Counted from the first letter of the stretch, positions 34,474 to 45,381 are shown. The stretch is 64,000 bases of DNA from Streptococcaceae bacterium ESL0729 (GCA_029391995.1 CP113924.1:301501-365500), one strand, 5' to 3'. The notes: generated from the letters alone by a model not told the origin. A program made the numbers and translations.

Positions 34474-35712
34474 ATGGACGGAGCAAGCACGGTTTTTATA
34501 ATTATTTGTGCGGCTATGGTATTTTTAATGACACCGGCCCTGGCTTTCTTTTACGGGGGTCTTGAGCGTCGTAAAAATGTATTGAACACCATGATGATGG
34601 CAGTAGTATCATTGGCTCTGGCCTCGCTTATGTGGTTTGCAGTAGGTTATAGCCTATCCTTTAGCGGAGACGACCTATTCTTTGGAAATTTAAAGCATAT
34701 CTTCTTGGATAATGTGAGTATGTTTGATAATAGCATTCATTCTCTGAAAATTTCTGATGGTCTATTTGCTGGTTTTCAAATGATGTTTTCAATAATTACC
34801 ATTGGAATTTTAACCGGATCAGTTACTGGAAGGATGCGAATGCAGGCCTTACTACTCTTTATTCCCCTTTGGCTGCTTTTAGTCTACTATCCATTAGCCC
34901 ACATGGTATGGGGCGGCGGTTTACTTCAAAAGATTCATTCCATTGACTTTGCAGGAGGAAATGTGGTTCATATATCAAGTGGTGTATCGGGACTGGTACT
35001 TGCCTTAATTCTTGGCAAGCGTAGGGAATACAATCACTTGGAATACCGTCCTCACAATGTTCCCTTTGTTCTTTTGGGTGCTGGTTTGTTATGGTTTGGT
35101 TGGTTTGGTTTTAATGCAGGTAGTGCCCTTGAAGCCAGTGGTCTTGCTGTTCACGCCTTTATGACCACCCATCTAGCGGCGGCTGCGGCCATGTTTTCGT
35201 GGATTGTCATTGAATTAATTTTAATCAAAAAACCAACCCTTGTTGGAGCATCTACTGGCCTGGTTGTAGGTTTAGTTGGGATAACTCCTGGTGCAGGCTT
35301 TGTTCCCCTTTGGGCAGCAGTTCTTATCGGACTCTTGGTAAGTCCAATTTGTTACTTTGCCATTTCTAAGGTCAAGCAGGTATTTTCTTATGATGACTCC
35401 TTGGATGCCTTTGGTTGCCATGCAATTGGTGGTATTTTTGGAGGCCTGGCAACTGGATTATTTACTAAGGAAGCTCTAAGTCCAGAAGAAGGCTATTATG
35501 GGCTAGTCTTTGGTGATATCAAATTATTTTTGGCCCAGTTTGAAGCCATTGTTTTCACCATTATTTTATCGGTTGCCATGACCTGGATAATTGCGAAATT
35601 TATAAGCATTTTTGTCAAACTTCGTGTTGAAGACCGGGCTGAAGCCATTGGATTAGACGATAGTGAGCACGATGAGACTGCCTATCCAACATTTATGGGA
35701 TTAGATAGTTAG
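34474..35712 (+). CDS. amtB: Ammonium transporter
   Basis: 412-residue Amt-family channel with about eleven membrane helices that admits ammonia/ammonium. Characteristic parts are FFYGGLERRKNVLNTMM near the start, the twin-histidine region DAFGCHAIGGIFGGLATG, and HISSGVSGLVLAL. Its C-terminal cytoplasmic tail can be blocked by the PII protein encoded 11 bases downstream. The promoter carries a perfect GlnR box. Confidence 0.97.
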   Translation: MDGASTVFIIICAAMVFLMTPALAFFYGGLERRKNVLNTMMMAVVSLALASLMWFAVGYSLSFSGDDLFFGNLKHIFLDNVSMFDNSIHSLKISDGLFAGFQMMFSIITIGILTGSVTGRMRMQALLLFIPLWLLLVYYPLAHMVWGGGLLQKIHSIDFAGGNVVHISSGVSGLVLALILGKRREYNHLEYRPHNVPFVLLGAGLLWFGWFGFNAGSALEASGLAVHAFMTTHLAAAAAMFSWIVIELILIKKPTLVGASTGLVVGLVGITPGAGFVPLWAAVLIGLLVSPICYFAISKVKQVFSYDDSLDAFGCHAIGGIFGGLATGLFTKEALSPEEGYYGLVFGDIKLFLAQFEAIVFTIILSVAMTWIIAKFISIFVKLRVEDRAEAIGLDDSEHDETAYPTFMGLDS

Positions 35713-35723
35713 AGGGGGAGCAG

Positions 35724-36059
35724 ATGAAGAAAATAGAAGCGGTTATTCGAACTGAAAAACTTGAGGACCTTAAGGTTAAGTGGGCTGACAATAGTCAAAT
35801 AACAGGAATGACTGTTAGTCAGGTGCTTGGCTTTGGGGAACAAAAGGGCTTTAAGGAATATATTCGTGGTAGGGCCATTCAACCCATGTTGCTTGCCAGA
35901 GTAAAGGTGGAAATTATCTGCACTGATAATCTAGTAGATCAAATAGTTGAAGACATTTGCCAGGCTGCCTATACGGGTGAAGCGGGTGACGGGAAAATAT
36001 TTATTTCACCGATTGAAAGGGTTATTAAAATTCGTACTGGCCAGGAAGAAAGAGATTAA
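35724..36059 (+). CDS. glnK: Nitrogen regulatory PII protein
   Basis: 111-residue trimeric PII signal protein that senses 2-oxoglutarate and ATP/ADP and gates AmtB. The fold markers are ITGMTVSQVLGFG, the T-loop start GEQKGFKEYIRG, and TGEAGDGKIFISPIERVIKIRTG. The T-loop tyrosine uridylylated in proteobacteria (Tyr51) is Ile52 here, so that modification cannot occur, as in many Firmicutes. Control by ligand binding alone is expected. It is co-transcribed with amtB under GlnR. Confidence 0.95.
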   Translation: MKKIEAVIRTEKLEDLKVKWADNSQITGMTVSQVLGFGEQKGFKEYIRGRAIQPMLLARVKVEIICTDNLVDQIVEDICQAAYTGEAGDGKIFISPIERVIKIRTGQEERD

Positions 36060-36064
36060 AGAGC

Positions 36065-36097
36065 GGGGGAAAGGAGCTGATTTTCCCTGTTTTTTTA
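36065..36097 (+). terminator. Intrinsic terminator of amtB-glnK
   Basis: GGGAAA / TTTCCC core extended by weaker pairs and followed by seven T. Confidence 0.75.
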
Positions 36098-36155
36098 TAT
36101 TTAGATGACAGGCTCATTAAAAGACTGTAATTTACTTATTAAATTCATGAAAAAC

Positions 36156-36184
36156 TTGAAAAAATCCATCAAAAAAAGTAAACT
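36156..36184 (+). promoter_or_regulatory. Promoter of murD-murG-divIB
   Basis: TTGAAA (36156-36161), 17-base spacer, TAAACT (36179-36184), about 35 bases before murD. Confidence 0.5.
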
Positions 36185-36218
36185 CTTATATAGTAAAAGA
36201 AGGCGGTGGATGGTTACC

Positions 36219-37577
36219 ATGAAAAAAATTTCAAAATTTCAAAATGAAAAAGTTTTGGTTCTAGGGCTTGCAAAAAGTGGAGCAAGTGCAGCAAAAGTCC
36301 TTAATAGTTTAGGGGCTTTTGTTACAGTTAATGACGGCAAAAAAATTGATGAAAATGTTGAGGGGCAAGAGCTACTAGAAAAAGGTATCCGAGTAATAAG
36401 TGGTAGCCATCCCCTTGAACTTCTTGATGAAGATTTTTCTTTGTTGGTTAAAAATCCTGGTATCCCCTATGAAAATCCTATGGTAGCAAGGGCTCTTTCT
36501 AAGGGTATTCCTGTTATAACCGAAGTTGAGCTTGCCTATTTAATCAGCCAGGCTGATATTATTGGAATTACAGGGTCAAATGGTAAGACCACCACCACTA
36601 CCATGATTGCTGATATTTTAAATGGATCAGGTATGTCAGCTAAGTTAGCTGGAAATATTGGTTTTCCAGCAAGTGATGTCGCTACTAAAGCTACTAGTAC
36701 AGATACCTTGGTTATGGAGCTGTCAAGCTTTCAATTGATGGGCATAGATGAGTTTCATCCTCATATTGCACTTATTACTAATATTTTCTCAGCCCATCTT
36801 GACTATCACGGTAGCCAGGAAAATTATGAGGCAGCCAAGTGGCGAATCCAAGAAAATATGGACCAAGATGATTATTTGGTCTTAAATTATAATCAGAAGC
36901 GTTTAAGGGATTTGGCCCAAGAGACTAAGGCTCAGGTTGTTTTCTTTTCAAGTACTGACAAGGTGAACGGAGCCTACGCTCAAGACGGGAAAATTTATTA
37001 TCAGGACGAGTACGTCATGGATGTAGCTGATCTTTCTCTACCTGGGGACCATAATTTAGAAAATGCCCTTGCCGCTATTTCTGTTAGCAAATTAAAGGGG
37101 GCAACAAATGCTTCAATCATTGAGGTTTTATCACATTTTTCAGGTGTTAAACACCGTCTGCAGTTTGTTGCAAGTATTGATGATATCAAGTTTTACAATG
37201 ATAGTAAGGCTACCAATATCCTAGCGACTCAAAAGGCCCTAAGTGGTTTTGAAAATGATAAATTGTGGCTACTTGCTGGTGGGCTTGATCGAGGTAATGG
37301 CTTTGAAGAGTTAAGTTCTGATATTGAAAATCTAAAGGGAATGATTGTTTTTGGTCAGACTGCACCTAAGTTAAAGGAACTTGCTGAAAGCCAGGGTATT
37401 TTTCTGCTGGAAAGTAAGGACGTAGCTGAAGCAGCTAGGTTAGCTTATGACCATGCACAAGCTGGCGATACAGTCCTTTTAAGCCCTGCCAATGCTAGTT
37501 GGGATCAGTATCCAAACTTTGAAATTCGTGGAGATATTTTCATTAAAGAAATTGAAAAAATAAAGGAAAGTTTATGA
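36219..37577 (+). CDS. murD: UDP-N-acetylmuramoyl-alanine--D-glutamate ligase
   Basis: 452-residue cytoplasmic Mur ligase that adds D-Glu to UDP-MurNAc-L-Ala. It has the N-terminal Rossmann-like [17 protein letters not shown] loop [12 protein letters not shown], and FYNDSKATN in the C-terminal half. Much longer in-frame extensions exist upstream; the usual N-terminus MKKISKF starts at 36219 behind AAGGCGG, with an alternative ATG three codons earlier (36210). The stop codon overlaps murG by 4 bases. Confidence 0.97.
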   Translation: MKKISKFQNEKVLVLGLAKSGASAAKVLNSLGAFVTVNDGKKIDENVEGQELLEKGIRVISGSHPLELLDEDFSLLVKNPGIPYENPMVARALSKGIPVITEVELAYLISQADIIGITGSNGKTTTTTMIADILNGSGMSAKLAGNIGFPASDVATKATSTDTLVMELSSFQLMGIDEFHPHIALITNIFSAHLDYHGSQENYEAAKWRIQENMDQDDYLVLNYNQKRLRDLAQETKAQVVFFSSTDKVNGAYAQDGKIYYQDEYVMDVADLSLPGDHNLENALAAISVSKLKGATNASIIEVLSHFSGVKHRLQFVASIDDIKFYNDSKATNILATQKALSGFENDKLWLLAGGLDRGNGFEELSSDIENLKGMIVFGQTAPKLKELAESQGIFLLESKDVAEAARLAYDHAQAGDTVLLSPANASWDQYPNFEIRGDIFIKEIEKIKESL

Positions 37578-38665
37578 AAATCGTAGTAACTGGTGGTGGA
37601 ACAGGGGGACACGTCTATCCAGCTTTAGCATTTATTAGATATTTGAAAAATATTGACTCTCAAGTTGAGCTTTTGTATGTTGGAAGCCAACATGGACTTG
37701 AAAGTAAGCTCGTACCTGAGCTTGGCATTGACTTTAGGACGGTTGACGTCCAAGCCTTTAAAAGGGATTTTGATCTAGCCAACCTTAAGATTGCCTACAA
37801 ATTTGTTAAATCTCTTGGTGAGGCCAAGGATATTTTAAGGGATTTTGAGCCTGATATTGTTCTTGGCATGGGTGGTTATGTTTCAGCACCGGTTGTTTAT
37901 GCTGCTGGTCGCTTGGGTATTCCTGCCGTTTTACATGAGCAGGATAGTATCCCCTGCCTTACTAATAAATTTTTAAGTCGCTATGCTCAAAAGGTAGCCT
38001 TGGGCTTTCAAGGAACAGCTCAGTCTTTTCCTGAGGACAAGGCGGTTTACACTGGAAATCCTAGGGCTCAGGAGATGGCTGATCTCTTTGTTCCTGGTGC
38101 CTTAGGGATTTTTAACATGTCGACTGAAAGAAAGACTGTTTTGATCTTTGGGGGGTCAAGAGGTGCCTTTACCATCAATGAAGCCATGCTTGACGTCCTA
38201 CCAAAATTCATTGGTAAAAATTATCAGGTTGTTTATGTGGCTGGCGAACACTATTATAAGGAATATGAGGAGACCTTTAAGAAATATGACCATGAGAATA
38301 ATATCGCAGTTGTCCCCTATATTTCTAACATGTCAGAAATCATGTCAAATGTTGACCTTTTGGTAAGTCGTGCGGGTGCTACCACCATCGCTGAAGCTAC
38401 AGCCTTGGGACTGCCAACAATCCTCATCCCAAGCCCCCATGACCCTGGAAGTCATCAAGAAAAAAATGCTCAGACCTTGGAAAAAACAGGAGCAGCAGAG
38501 GTTATTGCAGACGCTGATCTTACGGGTGATAGAATCCTATTAGAAGTTGAAAAAATATTTTCTAATGAATCCATTTATCGAAAGATGTCTGAAGCATCAC
38601 TTAGAGAAGGAGTACCAGACTCAAATATTCGCTTGTATCAAGTGATTAAAAGTTGTTTAGTATAA
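37574..38665 (+). CDS. murG: Lipid II synthase MurG
   Basis: 363-residue peripheral membrane GT28 enzyme that transfers GlcNAc from UDP-GlcNAc to lipid I to make lipid II. Motifs are [57 protein letters not shown] and HQEKNA. It is translationally coupled to murD (ATGA) and placed before divIB, the standard division-and-wall arrangement. This is the primary MurG; a divergent paralogue lies at 11227-12246. Confidence 0.97.
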   Translation: MKIVVTGGGTGGHVYPALAFIRYLKNIDSQVELLYVGSQHGLESKLVPELGIDFRTVDVQAFKRDFDLANLKIAYKFVKSLGEAKDILRDFEPDIVLGMGGYVSAPVVYAAGRLGIPAVLHEQDSIPCLTNKFLSRYAQKVALGFQGTAQSFPEDKAVYTGNPRAQEMADLFVPGALGIFNMSTERKTVLIFGGSRGAFTINEAMLDVLPKFIGKNYQVVYVAGEHYYKEYEETFKKYDHENNIAVVPYISNMSEIMSNVDLLVSRAGATTIAEATALGLPTILIPSPHDPGSHQEKNAQTLEKTGAAEVIADADLTGDRILLEVEKIFSNESIYRKMSEASLREGVPDSNIRLYQVIKSCLV

Positions 38666-38669
38666 AAAT

Positions 38670-39773
38670 ATGTCAAAAAATAATGAAGAAAATAAAGAGC
38701 AAGAAGAACACAAGGAATTAAGTCCCTGGCAAGAGAAGCACCTTGAGTCTGAAGCTGAACTGCGGGAAAAAAATAGATTGGCTGAACAAGAAGCCTTATT
38801 AGCCGAATCAGAAGAGGATCTATTAGTAGATGATGCGGTTGAAAAAAAATCTAATTCTGCAAGTGATGAAGAAGGTGACCCAGCTGAAACAATTATGGAG
38901 GAAGATGATTCTGTAGCTAGTGATGAAAAAGCTTCTACGGAGGAGAAGGAGCCAATTTTTTCTGTATTTAAGAAAATGTGGGCCGTCCTACTTGTCTTTC
39001 TATTAGTTTTTGGGACAAGTGCTTACTTTGTCAGTCCTTACAGTAAGATTGGTAAATTTCAAATTAAAGGTGAAGCGAGTGAAAGTGTCGAGTCTCTTGC
39101 TGAGGCTTCAGGGCTTAGGTTAAACGACAAGATAATTCATATCTATCTTAACCGAGGTCGCATCGAGCGTGCCATTACTAAAAGTTTTCCAAGGGTTGAA
39201 TCAACCAAGCTTTCCCTTGCCTTTCCTAATAAGGTGTTGATAGCAGTTAAGGAATATCCTGAGATAGCCTATATCAAGCACGGGGAAGACTACTATCCCG
39301 TCCTTTCAGACGGTATATATCTGACAGATGCTAAAATTACTGAGGATAAAACTGACAAAAAACTTCCTCTTTTGGTCGAGATGACAGATAAGAGTGAGGT
39401 TGAGCAATTTATAAAAGCCTATACCAGCCTAAATGAGGAAATAAGCAGCCAGATAGCCCGTGTCGAAAAAACACCAAGTAAGGCTACATCTGACCTTCTA
39501 ACCCTAGATTTAAGAGATGGTAATCGAATCATTGTCCCCTTAAGCGAGATGACCTTAAAACTTCCTTACTATACAAGTATTAAGGAGAGTTTAACAGAAG
39601 CAAGTGATATTGACATGGAAGCTGGAATTTTCTCATATGCCAAGGGAAATCCACCAGCAAAAGAAGATGCCAGTGATAAAAAGGCAACTGAAGATAAAAA
39701 TCAGGAAAACCAAGCAGCTGATGGTTCAAATGAGGCAGCTGATACGCAAAATACAGCAACCAGCGGCCAATAA
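38670..39773 (+). CDS. divIB: Cell division protein DivIB/FtsQ
   Basis: 367-residue bitopic division protein, scaffold for FtsL and DivIC at the septum. A long acidic cytoplasmic tail (about 1-98), one membrane helix (about 103-122), a POTRA domain (KIGKFQIKGEASESVESLAEAS), the FtsQ/DivIB beta domain, and a Lys/Asp/Asn-rich C-tail follow in order. It begins 4 bases after the murG stop without a recognisable Shine-Dalgarno, so reinitiation is likely. A terminator separates it from pnp. Confidence 0.94.
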   Translation: MSKNNEENKEQEEHKELSPWQEKHLESEAELREKNRLAEQEALLAESEEDLLVDDAVEKKSNSASDEEGDPAETIMEEDDSVASDEKASTEEKEPIFSVFKKMWAVLLVFLLVFGTSAYFVSPYSKIGKFQIKGEASESVESLAEASGLRLNDKIIHIYLNRGRIERAITKSFPRVESTKLSLAFPNKVLIAVKEYPEIAYIKHGEDYYPVLSDGIYLTDAKITEDKTDKKLPLLVEMTDKSEVEQFIKAYTSLNEEISSQIARVEKTPSKATSDLLTLDLRDGNRIIVPLSEMTLKLPYYTSIKESLTEASDIDMEAGIFSYAKGNPPAKEDASDKKATEDKNQENQAADGSNEAADTQNTATSGQ

Positions 39774-39796
39774 ATTGAGCAGCTCAAGGAGCATGA

Positions 39797-39824
39797 AAAG
39801 GAGATAAATCTATCTCCTTTTTTT
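39797..39824 (+). terminator. Intrinsic terminator of murD-murG-divIB
   Basis: AAAGGAGATA / TATCTCCTTT, AATC loop, seven T. Confidence 0.92.
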
Positions 39825-39873
39825 AATTTAGCTGGGCTTAGGATTTACCAAGCTAGTAAGATAGATTATTTTT

Positions 39874-39882
39874 TGGTAAAAT
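39874..39882 (+). promoter_or_regulatory. Extended -10 promoter of pnp
   Basis: TG-G-TAAAAT, leaving a leader of about 87 bases. No rpsO gene precedes pnp here. Confidence 0.5.
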
Positions 39883-39975
39883 GTTACTTGCGTCTGATTC
39901 TAAGCAAAGTTGAGCTCATTTGTAATGGGTTGACCTTTGTCTAGAAGGGCGTAGATAAAGAAAAAAGGTGAAAAA

Positions 39976-42084
39976 ATGTCAAAAAAAGTTTTTGAAATAG
40001 AATTTTACGGCCGTCCTCTAATCGTTGAAGTTGGTCAAGTTGCTAAGCAGGCAAATGGAGCAGCAGTCATTCGCTACGGGGAAACAACCGTTCTTACAGC
40101 AGCAACCATGAGTAAGGAGATGAAAGATGGTGGCTTCTTCCCCCTTCAGGTCAACTACGAAGAGAAGATGTATGCCGCTGGAAAAATCCCAGGGGGCTTT
40201 AACAAGCGTGAGGGGCGTGCTTCAACAGATGCTACCCTTAATGCCCGTTTGATTGATCGTCCCATCCGTCCCATGTTTGAGGAAGGATTCCGCAATGAGA
40301 TTCAGGTAATCAACACCGTTCTTTCATATGACGAAAATGCAACAGCTGCCATGACTGCCATGTTTGGCTCAAGTCTTGCCCTTTCAATTTCTGATATCCC
40401 CTTCAACGGACCAATCGCAGGAGTTGAGGTCGGCTATATCGATGGTGAGATCATCATCAACCCAACTGAGGCCCAAAAAGAAGTCAGCCTGCTTGATCTT
40501 TCAGTAGCCGGAAACCGCGATGCCATCAACATGGTTGAGTCAGGTGCCAAAGAGCTATCTGAAGAAATCATGCTTGAAGCCCTTCTACGCGGACACGAAG
40601 CTGTAATCGAGTTAATCGAATTCCAAGATAAGATTGTTGCTGAAGTTGGAAAAATTAAGGCCGAAGTTGAGCTCCTTCAAGTTGATGCAGATTTACAAGC
40701 TGAAATTATTGAAAAATACAATGCTGACCTCCAGGCTGCTGTCCAAGTTGAAGAAAAACTGGCCCGTGAAGATGCAACAAATGAAGTACGCGATCGTGTA
40801 ATTGCTGAATACGAGGAAAAATTCGCCGAGGATGAAAACTATACCCGTATCATGCGTGAGGTTAAGGAAATCCTTGAAATCATGGAACACACTGAAGTCC
40901 GCCGCCTAATTACTGAAGACAAGGTTCGCCCTGATGGCCGTAAGATTGACGAAATCCGTCCACTTGACGCTGAAATTGACTTCCTACCTAAGGTTCACGG
41001 TTCAGGACTATTTACCCGCGGACAAACTCAGGCCCTTTCAGTCTTAACACTTGCCCCAATGAGCGAAGCTCAGGTAATTGATGGACTTGGTGAAGAGTAC
41101 AAAAAACGCTTCATGCACCACTACAACTTCCCGCAGTACTCTGTGGGTTCAACAGGACGTTACGGGGCTCCAGGACGCCGCGAAATCGGTCACGGTGCCC
41201 TAGGTGAGCGTGCCCTTGAACAGGTTATGCCTTCAGTTGAAGACTTCCCATACGCAATCCGTCTAGTGGCAGAAGTTCTTGAATCAAATGGATCAAGCTC
41301 ACAGGCCTCAATCTGTGCCGGAACCCTTGCCCTTATGGCTGGTGGTGTGCCAATCAAGGCTCCAGTTGCAGGGATTGCCATGGGTCTAATCTCAGACGGT
41401 GAAAACTACACAGTCCTTACAGACATCCAAGGTCTTGAAGACCACTTTGGGGACATGGACTTTAAGGTTGCAGGAACACGTGAAGGGATTACAGCCCTTC
41501 AAATGGACATCAAGATTGACGGAATTACGCCAGCCATCCTAACTGAGGCTCTTGAGCAGGCCAAACGTGCCCGTTTTGAAATCCTTGACGTCATTGAAAA
41601 CACAATTGCAGCCCCTCGTCCAGAGCTTGCTCCAACTGCACCAAAAATTGAAACCATGCAAATTGATGTTGATAAGATCAAACTTGTTATCGGTAAGGGT
41701 GGGGAAACAATTGATAAAATCATCGCTGAAACAGGCGTTAAGATTGATATCGACGAAGATGGGCTTGTTGCCATCTTCTCAAGTGACGCTGCTGCCATTA
41801 AGCGTGCCATGGAAATTATTGAGGCAATCGTTAAGGTAGCAAAAGTTGGTGACATCTACGATGCCAAGGTAACAAGGATTGAAAAATTCGGAGCCTTTGT
41901 CAATCTCTTTGGGACAACAGGTGCCCTCCTTCATATTTCTGAACTTGACTGGGCTAAGACAGACAAGGTTGAAGATGTTGTAAACATTGGTGACACAATT
42001 AAGGTTAAGGTTATCAAAATTGATGACCGCGGAAGAATTGACGTAAGCCACAAGGTACTAATTCCTAGGGCCGACGAAGACTAG
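39976..42084 (+). CDS. pnp: Polyribonucleotide nucleotidyltransferase
   Basis: 702-residue PNPase, a trimeric phosphorolytic 3'-5' exoribonuclease of mRNA decay. There are two RNase PH domains (about 1-210 and 310-540) with FTRGQTQAL in the second, then a KH domain ([17 protein letters not shown], near 565) and a C-terminal S1 domain ([20 protein letters not shown]). Length is normal. Codon use is that of a well-expressed gene. A perfect hairpin terminator follows. Confidence 0.98.
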   Translation: MSKKVFEIEFYGRPLIVEVGQVAKQANGAAVIRYGETTVLTAATMSKEMKDGGFFPLQVNYEEKMYAAGKIPGGFNKREGRASTDATLNARLIDRPIRPMFEEGFRNEIQVINTVLSYDENATAAMTAMFGSSLALSISDIPFNGPIAGVEVGYIDGEIIINPTEAQKEVSLLDLSVAGNRDAINMVESGAKELSEEIMLEALLRGHEAVIELIEFQDKIVAEVGKIKAEVELLQVDADLQAEIIEKYNADLQAAVQVEEKLAREDATNEVRDRVIAEYEEKFAEDENYTRIMREVKEILEIMEHTEVRRLITEDKVRPDGRKIDEIRPLDAEIDFLPKVHGSGLFTRGQTQALSVLTLAPMSEAQVIDGLGEEYKKRFMHHYNFPQYSVGSTGRYGAPGRREIGHGALGERALEQVMPSVEDFPYAIRLVAEVLESNGSSSQASICAGTLALMAGGVPIKAPVAGIAMGLISDGENYTVLTDIQGLEDHFGDMDFKVAGTREGITALQMDIKIDGITPAILTEALEQAKRARFEILDVIENTIAAPRPELAPTAPKIETMQIDVDKIKLVIGKGGETIDKIIAETGVKIDIDEDGLVAIFSSDAAAIKRAMEIIEAIVKVAKVGDIYDAKVTRIEKFGAFVNLFGTTGALLHISELDWAKTDKVEDVVNIGDTIKVKVIKIDDRGRIDVSHKVLIPRADED

Positions 42085-42092
42085 AAGACTGG

Positions 42093-42130
42093 GTAAAAGA
42101 AAATTGTTCCTAATTTTCTTTTACTTTTTC
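42093..42130 (+). terminator. Intrinsic terminator of pnp
   Basis: A 13-base perfect stem (GTAAAAGAAAATT and its complement) with a GTTCCT loop, then five T. It lies 40 bases before cysS. Confidence 0.88.
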
Positions 42131-42169
42131 GTATGAGGAAGTTTTACTTAAAGAACAAGAGAGACTGAT

Positions 42170-43534
42170 ATGATTAAACTTTACAATACACTTACTCGCA
42201 CAAAGGAAGATTTTTACCCCCTAGAAGAGGGCAAGGTTAAGATGTATGTCTGTGGCCCTACGGTTTATAACTACATCCATATCGGAAATGCAAGAAGCGT
42301 TGTTGCCTTTGATACAATTAGACGTTATCTTGAGTACCGTGGTTACGTGGTAACCTATATCTCAAATTTTACAGATGTAGATGATAAGATTATTAAAGGA
42401 GCCCTTGAAGCCGGACTTGATATCAAGGATTTCACAGATAATTATATTGGAGCCTTCTTTGAAGATGTTGAACGCCTGGGTGTAAAAAAAGCCAGTGAAA
42501 ATCCCCGTGTTATGGACTTCATGGATGAGATTATTAGCTTTATAGCTGAGCTGATTGCAAAAGATTTTGCCTATGAGTCATCTGGCAATGTCTATTTCAA
42601 GGTACGTAAATCAAAGGATTACGGGAAGCTTGCTGGTAAAAACCTGGATGAACTGGAAGAGGGAAGAAGTGGGCGTGTTGACGGGGATACTGGAAAAATT
42701 GACCCCCTTGATTTTGCCCTTTGGAAGAGTGTCCCTGCTAATGAACCATCTTGGGAAAGTCCTTGGGGATTAGGTAGACCAGGCTGGCATATTGAATGCT
42801 CAGTTATGGCAAATAATCTCCTTGGGGATACCATTGACATTCATGGTGGCGGACAAGACCTTGAATTTCCCCACCATACCAATGAGATTGCCCAGTCTGA
42901 GGCAAAAACTGGCAAGAAGTTTGCCAATTACTGGCTCCACAATGGTTTTGTAACGACAAGTAGTGGCGAGAAGATGAGTAAATCCCTTGGAAACTTCAAG
43001 ACAGTCCACGACATGCTTGAGGTTGTGGATGGAAGTATCCTTCGCTTCTTCCTTGCCACAACTCATTACAGAAGGCCCCTTCTCTTCTCTGATGAAAACA
43101 TGATGGATGCTGAAAATAATTTTACAAAGATTAAAACAGCCTACGAGAATCTGAAATTCAAGCTGGAAAAGGGAAATTTTGTCGAGGATGATCAATCAAT
43201 TGACGCCTTTAGGGAGGGCTTCATAGAAGCCATGGATGACGACTTTAATATCGCTAACGGCCTCACTGTTTTCTACGACTTTATCCGCCACGTCAATTCA
43301 GGAAATGCCAGTCCTGAGGCTCTTGCCTTCTTTAATGAGGTCCTAGATATCTTGGGTATCGCCTTTGTTGAAGCAGGGCTTCTTGACTCAGACATCGACC
43401 AATTGATTTTGGACCGGGAAGAGGCAAGGAAGTCGCGTGATTTTGCCCTTGCTGACAAGATTCGTGATGACCTGCGTGAGCAGGGTATCATCCTTGAAGA
43501 TACAAAAGAGGGAGTGAGGTGGCGTCGTGGCTAA
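42170..43534 (+). CDS. cysS: Cysteinyl-tRNA synthetase
   Basis: 454-residue class I synthetase. Cys at [16 protein letters not shown] (zinc ligand and HIGH-type motif IHIGN), zinc-site HIECSVM and [12 protein letters not shown], and KMSKS in [10 protein letters not shown] are all present. I see no T-box leader. It overlaps mrnC by 8 bases, the usual order cysS-mrnC-rlmB-yacP of Firmicutes. Confidence 0.97.
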   Translation: MIKLYNTLTRTKEDFYPLEEGKVKMYVCGPTVYNYIHIGNARSVVAFDTIRRYLEYRGYVVTYISNFTDVDDKIIKGALEAGLDIKDFTDNYIGAFFEDVERLGVKKASENPRVMDFMDEIISFIAELIAKDFAYESSGNVYFKVRKSKDYGKLAGKNLDELEEGRSGRVDGDTGKIDPLDFALWKSVPANEPSWESPWGLGRPGWHIECSVMANNLLGDTIDIHGGGQDLEFPHHTNEIAQSEAKTGKKFANYWLHNGFVTTSSGEKMSKSLGNFKTVHDMLEVVDGSILRFFLATTHYRRPLLFSDENMMDAENNFTKIKTAYENLKFKLEKGNFVEDDQSIDAFREGFIEAMDDDFNIANGLTVFYDFIRHVNSGNASPEALAFFNEVLDILGIAFVEAGLLDSDIDQLILDREEARKSRDFALADKIRDDLREQGIILEDTKEGVRWRRG

Positions 43535-43940
43535 GGTTGACGTTAAACTAATAAACGGGATTGCCCTTGCCTATGTAGGTGACGCAATCTATGAGGTTTA
43601 TGTCCGTGACCACTTGATTCACGCGGGTCTAACCAAGCCCAACCGCCTTCATAAGAGTGCGACAAAGTTCGTTTCAGCACGTGCCCAGGCCTGGCTGATT
43701 TCTCAGATGGAGGAGGAGAAGCTCCTTAGTGATGAGGAATGGGGCTACTTTAAGCGCGGGCGAAACGCCAACAGTAAGACCAAGGCCAAGAATGCTGACA
43801 TCCTCACCTACCGGGTTTCGACTGGCTTTGAGGCTGTTATGGGTTATCTTCACTTGACTGGGCAAGATACACGTCTGACTGAGGTCGTAAATTGGTGCCT
43901 GCAAAAGATTGAAGAAAAAGACCAAGAGGATAGTAATTAA
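43527..43940 (+). CDS. mrnC: Mini-ribonuclease III
   Basis: 137-residue MrnC, the RNase III catalytic domain without a dsRNA-binding domain, which matures 23S rRNA ends. The RNase III signature is [21 protein letters not shown] with the catalytic Asp, plus the later alpha-helical Glu. It starts with GTG inside the end of cysS behind GAGGTGG; no ATG fits. Confidence 0.95.
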   Translation: MAKVDVKLINGIALAYVGDAIYEVYVRDHLIHAGLTKPNRLHKSATKFVSARAQAWLISQMEEEKLLSDEEWGYFKRGRNANSKTKAKNADILTYRVSTGFEAVMGYLHLTGQDTRLTEVVNWCLQKIEEKDQEDSN

Positions 43941-43947
43941 AACAAAT

Positions 43948-43985
43948 AAAATCTTATGCTATAATTAGGCATAGGATTTTATTTA
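43948..43985 (+). terminator. Hairpin between mrnC and rlmB, with a -10 in its loop
   Basis: AAAATCTTATGC / GCATAGGATTTT (one G-T pair). The T tract is interrupted by A. The 9-base loop carries TATAAT preceded by TG-C, an extended -10, so the element could both end the upstream transcript and start the rlmB one. Confidence 0.6.
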
Positions 43986-44002
43986 TATAGACAGGAAGAC
44001 CA

Positions 44003-44866
44003 ATGAGAAAACAAGAAAATAATTCTTTTAAAAACAAGAAAAGATATGACGGAAAAGCTAAAGATTTCCGCAGTAAAAAGAACTTTGACGGCCGCAAAAA
44101 TTTCACATCAAGTGAAAACACTGAACCTTTAGAAGTTGAAAATAATGACATGGTCTACGGGGTCCATGCCGTCCGTGAGGCTCTAAATGCTGGGACTGGT
44201 AACAAGCTTTATATTCAAGCAGACCTTAAGGGGAAAAATCTTGAGGAGATGAAGGCCCTTGCTGCTGACAAGAAGGTATCAATTTCCTTTGAGAAAAAAG
44301 CAGAACTAGATAAGATGACTGACCGCGGTGTCCACCAAGGTTTTGTCCTTAAAACTAGTGCCTATGCCTATGCTGAACTTAGTGACCTTCTTACTAAGGC
44401 TTCAGCTGAGGAGAATCCCTTCATCCTTATCCTTGACGGCCTAACTGACCCCCACAATCTGGGATCTATCCTAAGGACTGCTGACGCAACGGGTGTAACA
44501 GGGATTATCATCCCTAAACACCGTGCCGTTGGGATTACCCCGACAGCTGTTAAGGCAAGTACTGGAGCAGTTGAACATGTGCCTGTAGCCCGCGTCACAA
44601 ATCTTAGCCAGACCTTGGACAAGCTTAAAGAAGCAGGCTTTTGGACCTTTGGTACTGACATGGAAGGTACTAACTACACCAAGTGGAATACAAGCGGAAA
44701 AATCGCCCTTATCATTGGCAGTGAAGGACGTGGTGTTTCAGCAAATATTAAGAAGCAGGTAGACGAGATGGTAACAATCCCAATGACTGGGCATGTCCAA
44801 AGCCTTAATGCAGGTGTTGCCAGTGCCATTCTCATGTATGAAGTAGCAAGAAATAGGGGATTTTGA
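44003..44866 (+). CDS. rlmB: 23S rRNA 2'-O-methyltransferase RlmB (TrmH family)
   Basis: 287-residue SPOUT methyltransferase, likely methylating G2251 of 23S rRNA. A basic, low-complexity N-tail (1-45) precedes the substrate-binding domain (MVYGVHAVREALNAG) and the SPOUT knot (LDGLTDPHNLGSILRTADATGV, LIIGSEGRGVS, IPMTGHVQSLNAGVASAI). It follows mrnC and overlaps yacP by one base. Confidence 0.95.
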   Translation: MRKQENNSFKNKKRYDGKAKDFRSKKNFDGRKNFTSSENTEPLEVENNDMVYGVHAVREALNAGTGNKLYIQADLKGKNLEEMKALAADKKVSISFEKKAELDKMTDRGVHQGFVLKTSAYAYAELSDLLTKASAEENPFILILDGLTDPHNLGSILRTADATGVTGIIIPKHRAVGITPTAVKASTGAVEHVPVARVTNLSQTLDKLKEAGFWTFGTDMEGTNYTKWNTSGKIALIIGSEGRGVSANIKKQVDEMVTIPMTGHVQSLNAGVASAILMYEVARNRGF

Positions 44867-45381
44867 TGAGAAAGCAACTACTGATTGTTGATGGTTATAA
44901 TATGATTGGAGCCTGGAAAAAAACAAGGTCAGCCTTTCAACACAATCGCCTGGAGGAAGCTAGGGATTATCTATTAGAAAAATTATCCGAGTATGCTAAC
45001 TTTGAAGGAATAGAGGTAGTTTGCGTATTTGATGCCCAGTACGTTCCTGGAGTGAGGAGCTCGTTTAAAAAGTATAATGTGCTGGTTGTTTTCACGGAAG
45101 AAGATGAGACGGCTGATTCTTATATTGAACGTTTGGCTGGAGAGTGTAATGACCTTTTGACCCAAGTTTATGTGGCAACAAGTGATCTGGCAGAACAGTG
45201 GGTGGTCTTTAACCAAGGGGCTGCAAGAATTTCAGCCAGGGAGCTTGAACGGCTGGTTGGTGTTGGTAAAAAGGAATTAAAAAATTATACCACCAACATG
45301 ATTGATAAAAAGCCTAGAGCCAACCAATGGACTGACCAGCAAATCAGTCAACTAAAGGATTTAATGGATAATTTAGAATGA
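44866..45381 (+). CDS. yacP: YacP-like NYN domain ribonuclease
   Basis: 171-residue NYN/PIN-like protein. Bacillus YacP (Rae1) is a ribosome-dependent endoribonuclease. The acidic catalytic residues are in LLIVDGYNMIGAW, VCVFDAQYV and EDETADSYIE. The ATG at 44866 shares its A with the rlmB TGA and follows AGGGGA; an in-frame TTG one codon earlier is less likely. Confidence 0.92.
   Translation: MRKQLLIVDGYNMIGAWKKTRSAFQHNRLEEARDYLLEKLSEYANFEGIEVVCVFDAQYVPGVRSSFKKYNVLVVFTEEDETADSYIERLAGECNDLLTQVYVATSDLAEQWVVFNQGAARISARELERLVGVGKKELKNYTTNMIDKKPRANQWTDQQISQLKDLMDNLE

Noticed and set aside
36105-36218. N-terminal extension of MurD
   Set aside because: The extra 38 residues are Lys-rich low complexity, cover the probable promoter, and are absent from the family.
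42085-42169. T-box leader for cysS
   Set aside because: The gap is only 85 bases, holds the pnp terminator, and lacks the TGGNACC T-box sequence.
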